The notes below the pieces were generated by a model, which made no database searches, was not told the origin of the DNA, and saw only the letters and a program-made list of their open reading frames with translations. Positions 62,865 to 64,000 of a stretch of DNA of 64,000 nucleotides are shown here, piece by piece. The first letter of the stretch is position 1. Each line of letters begins with the position of its first letter. Origin of the DNA: Malus domestica (Eukaryota; Streptophyta; Magnoliopsida; Rosales; Rosaceae). The stretch spans positions 33,057,501 to 33,121,500 of the forward strand of contig NC_091670.1 in the NCBI RefSeq assembly GCF_042453785.1, read 5' to 3'. A program made the position numbers and the translations under genes.

Positions 62865-63434
62865 GCAGTCTCTCTCTCGACTTTCACTCTCTCAGATTCG
62901 TATCTCCCAATCCCAGCGGCCTCGATTTCTCTCTCGTCACCAACCACGGTACCACCATCATCTCCTGTCAACTCTTGACTCTCTTCCACCACATGCACTT
63001 GACAGTCCTGACTCCTGACCACCATCTACGTTCCAAATAAGGTATGCAGTTAGGGATTTAAGATTGAAATAAATTGGGGTTTTCTAGATTTAGGGATTTG
63101 GATTTGGTCAATTCTGGAATCAAATGTTAATTATAATTTGTTTAATTTTTGGCAATTTGAGTGCAAAATTAGGGTTTTTTTTTAATTTTTTTTATTTCAA
63201 GTGCTGACAGTAAGACCCTTTGTCAATTAGTAACCAATTAGTAACCACTCAGTGCTTGTTTTAGACCTGTCACCGAATACAAAATCACGGCTTTTAATTT
63301 TCATTTTGCAAGTCATCATAAGGAATAGATAATTCTAGAATTATAGTGTAAACTCTTGATTTTCATTTTCAAACTTGATTCTATTTCAGAATTCTGAAGA
63401 GTTTTCATTATGGTGTTGGGGATTTGTTAATTTT

Positions 63435-63437
<3 letters not shown>

Positions 63438-63484
<47 letters not shown>
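63438..63484. repeat. (CT)n microsatellite
   Basis: Uninterrupted CT dinucleotides for about 47 bp. Open frames across it (Ser-Leu and Arg-Glu runs) are trivial products of the repeat. Confidence 0.95.
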
Positions 63485-63488
<4 letters not shown>

Positions 63489-64000
63489 ATTTGGTTGGGA
63501 TTGCAGAGTGACTTGGGTTTCTTTGTATGCATGTCCCGGACCTCCAGGTCACATGGGGTACTCAGCAAGGTTCTACTTTTGCAAAGAAGATGGAGATGTT
63601 ACAGACTTACAATGATACTGCAATCCAAATAATCTGTTTTGAAAATCCAAATAATCTGTGAGTATGTTGTAGTAGTAGAATAACACTGTGGGGCTTAGCC
63701 TAGTACTTAAATTATTGACTTTGTTGCTTAGCCTAGTACTCTGTGAGTCTGTTATAGTAGTAGTGTAGTACTTTATTTAGTTTGTACTATTGGATAAAAA
63801 TGATAATTTGATTGAGTATATATCATATTATACAATTCCAATGTAGTCTAACATGATTCGATTTGCACCAGATATGGAGTGTTTCAAAGAAAAGGGTACA
63901 TTTGATCGGGAGAAATACCAATGAAGGATTTGACAGGGTAAGTTCTTCCTCTGCTCAAGAACAAAAGCAAATTACAGCAACCATTTATTTCTATTAGACA
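63485..64000. other. Right edge, nothing firmly recognised
   Basis: 63520-63610 has a short open stretch (CPGPPGHMGYSARFYFCKED in one frame) that could be an exon of a gene continuing past the window, but there is no supporting context. Confidence 0.3.

Noticed and set aside
63375-63632. Frames across the CT repeat
   Set aside because: Ser-Leu and Arg-Glu runs come from the dinucleotide repeat.

Overview
This is a plant nuclear window, from a eudicot: genes have many short exons with GT-AG introns, intergenic DNA is AT-rich, and the proteins are plant types (Mn-type metal tolerance protein, DUF2358 plastid protein, B3-type cyclin, F-box, MADS, PPR, LRR-RLK). The mix of Cassandra TRIMs, Au SINEs, hAT and MULE foldback elements and a 2.4 kb solo LTR with TGACACACCCCG termini fits Rosaceae (apple/pear group). 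That last step is inference from recalled repeat families, not a search.

Layout. 0-13 kb is gene-poor: a 213-bp tandem repeat, a decayed RPA70-like gene (1.4-3.6 kb), a local duplication (4.5-6.0 and 7.05-8.95 kb), several MITEs/SINEs with clean target-site duplications (TSDs), and a 1.07 kb inverted repeat (10.3-11.4 kb). 13.6-17.7 kb holds a hAT-like element with a nested foldback and a solo LTR. 19.5-22.2 and 26.9-30.9 kb are two intact MTP10-type Mn-CDF transporter genes in tandem, each with six exons and an unusual GC-AG fourth intron. They are separated by three 803-bp tandem repeats, one carrying a Cassandra TRIM. Differential insertions mark the copies: a plastid petB fragment in copy A, and a LINE tail, an Au SINE and a 44-bp RTE-like tail in copy B.

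36.1-44.2 kb holds a two-exon DUF2358 gene and, divergently from the MTP genes, a 24-exon cyclin B3;1 gene on the minus strand. MTP10, DUF2358 and CYCB3;1 are, as I recall, also adjacent in Arabidopsis (At1g16310-At1g16320-At1g16330), so this is the conserved core of the window. 44.9-48.6 kb has an intact F-box gene with a spliced 5'UTR and a truncated relic of it. 50-54 kb has broken gene pieces (type I MADS, PPR, Ulp1-type protease with an in-frame stop). 54.4-64 kb is a TE-rich block: a Cassandra TRIM, a roughly 6 kb tandem duplication containing MuDR-like and LRR-kinase fragments, a hAT-like element with an intact empty site in the other copy, and a 1.03 kb near-perfect palindrome with a 9-bp TSD.

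The genes with a likely living function are MTP10-A, MTP10-B, DUF2358, CYCB3;1 and the F-box gene. I found no operon-like or defence-system cluster and no clearly new biochemical system. The most original material is structural: two kilobase-scale hairpins, the history written in the MTP10 tandem pair, and the organelle DNA in an intron.
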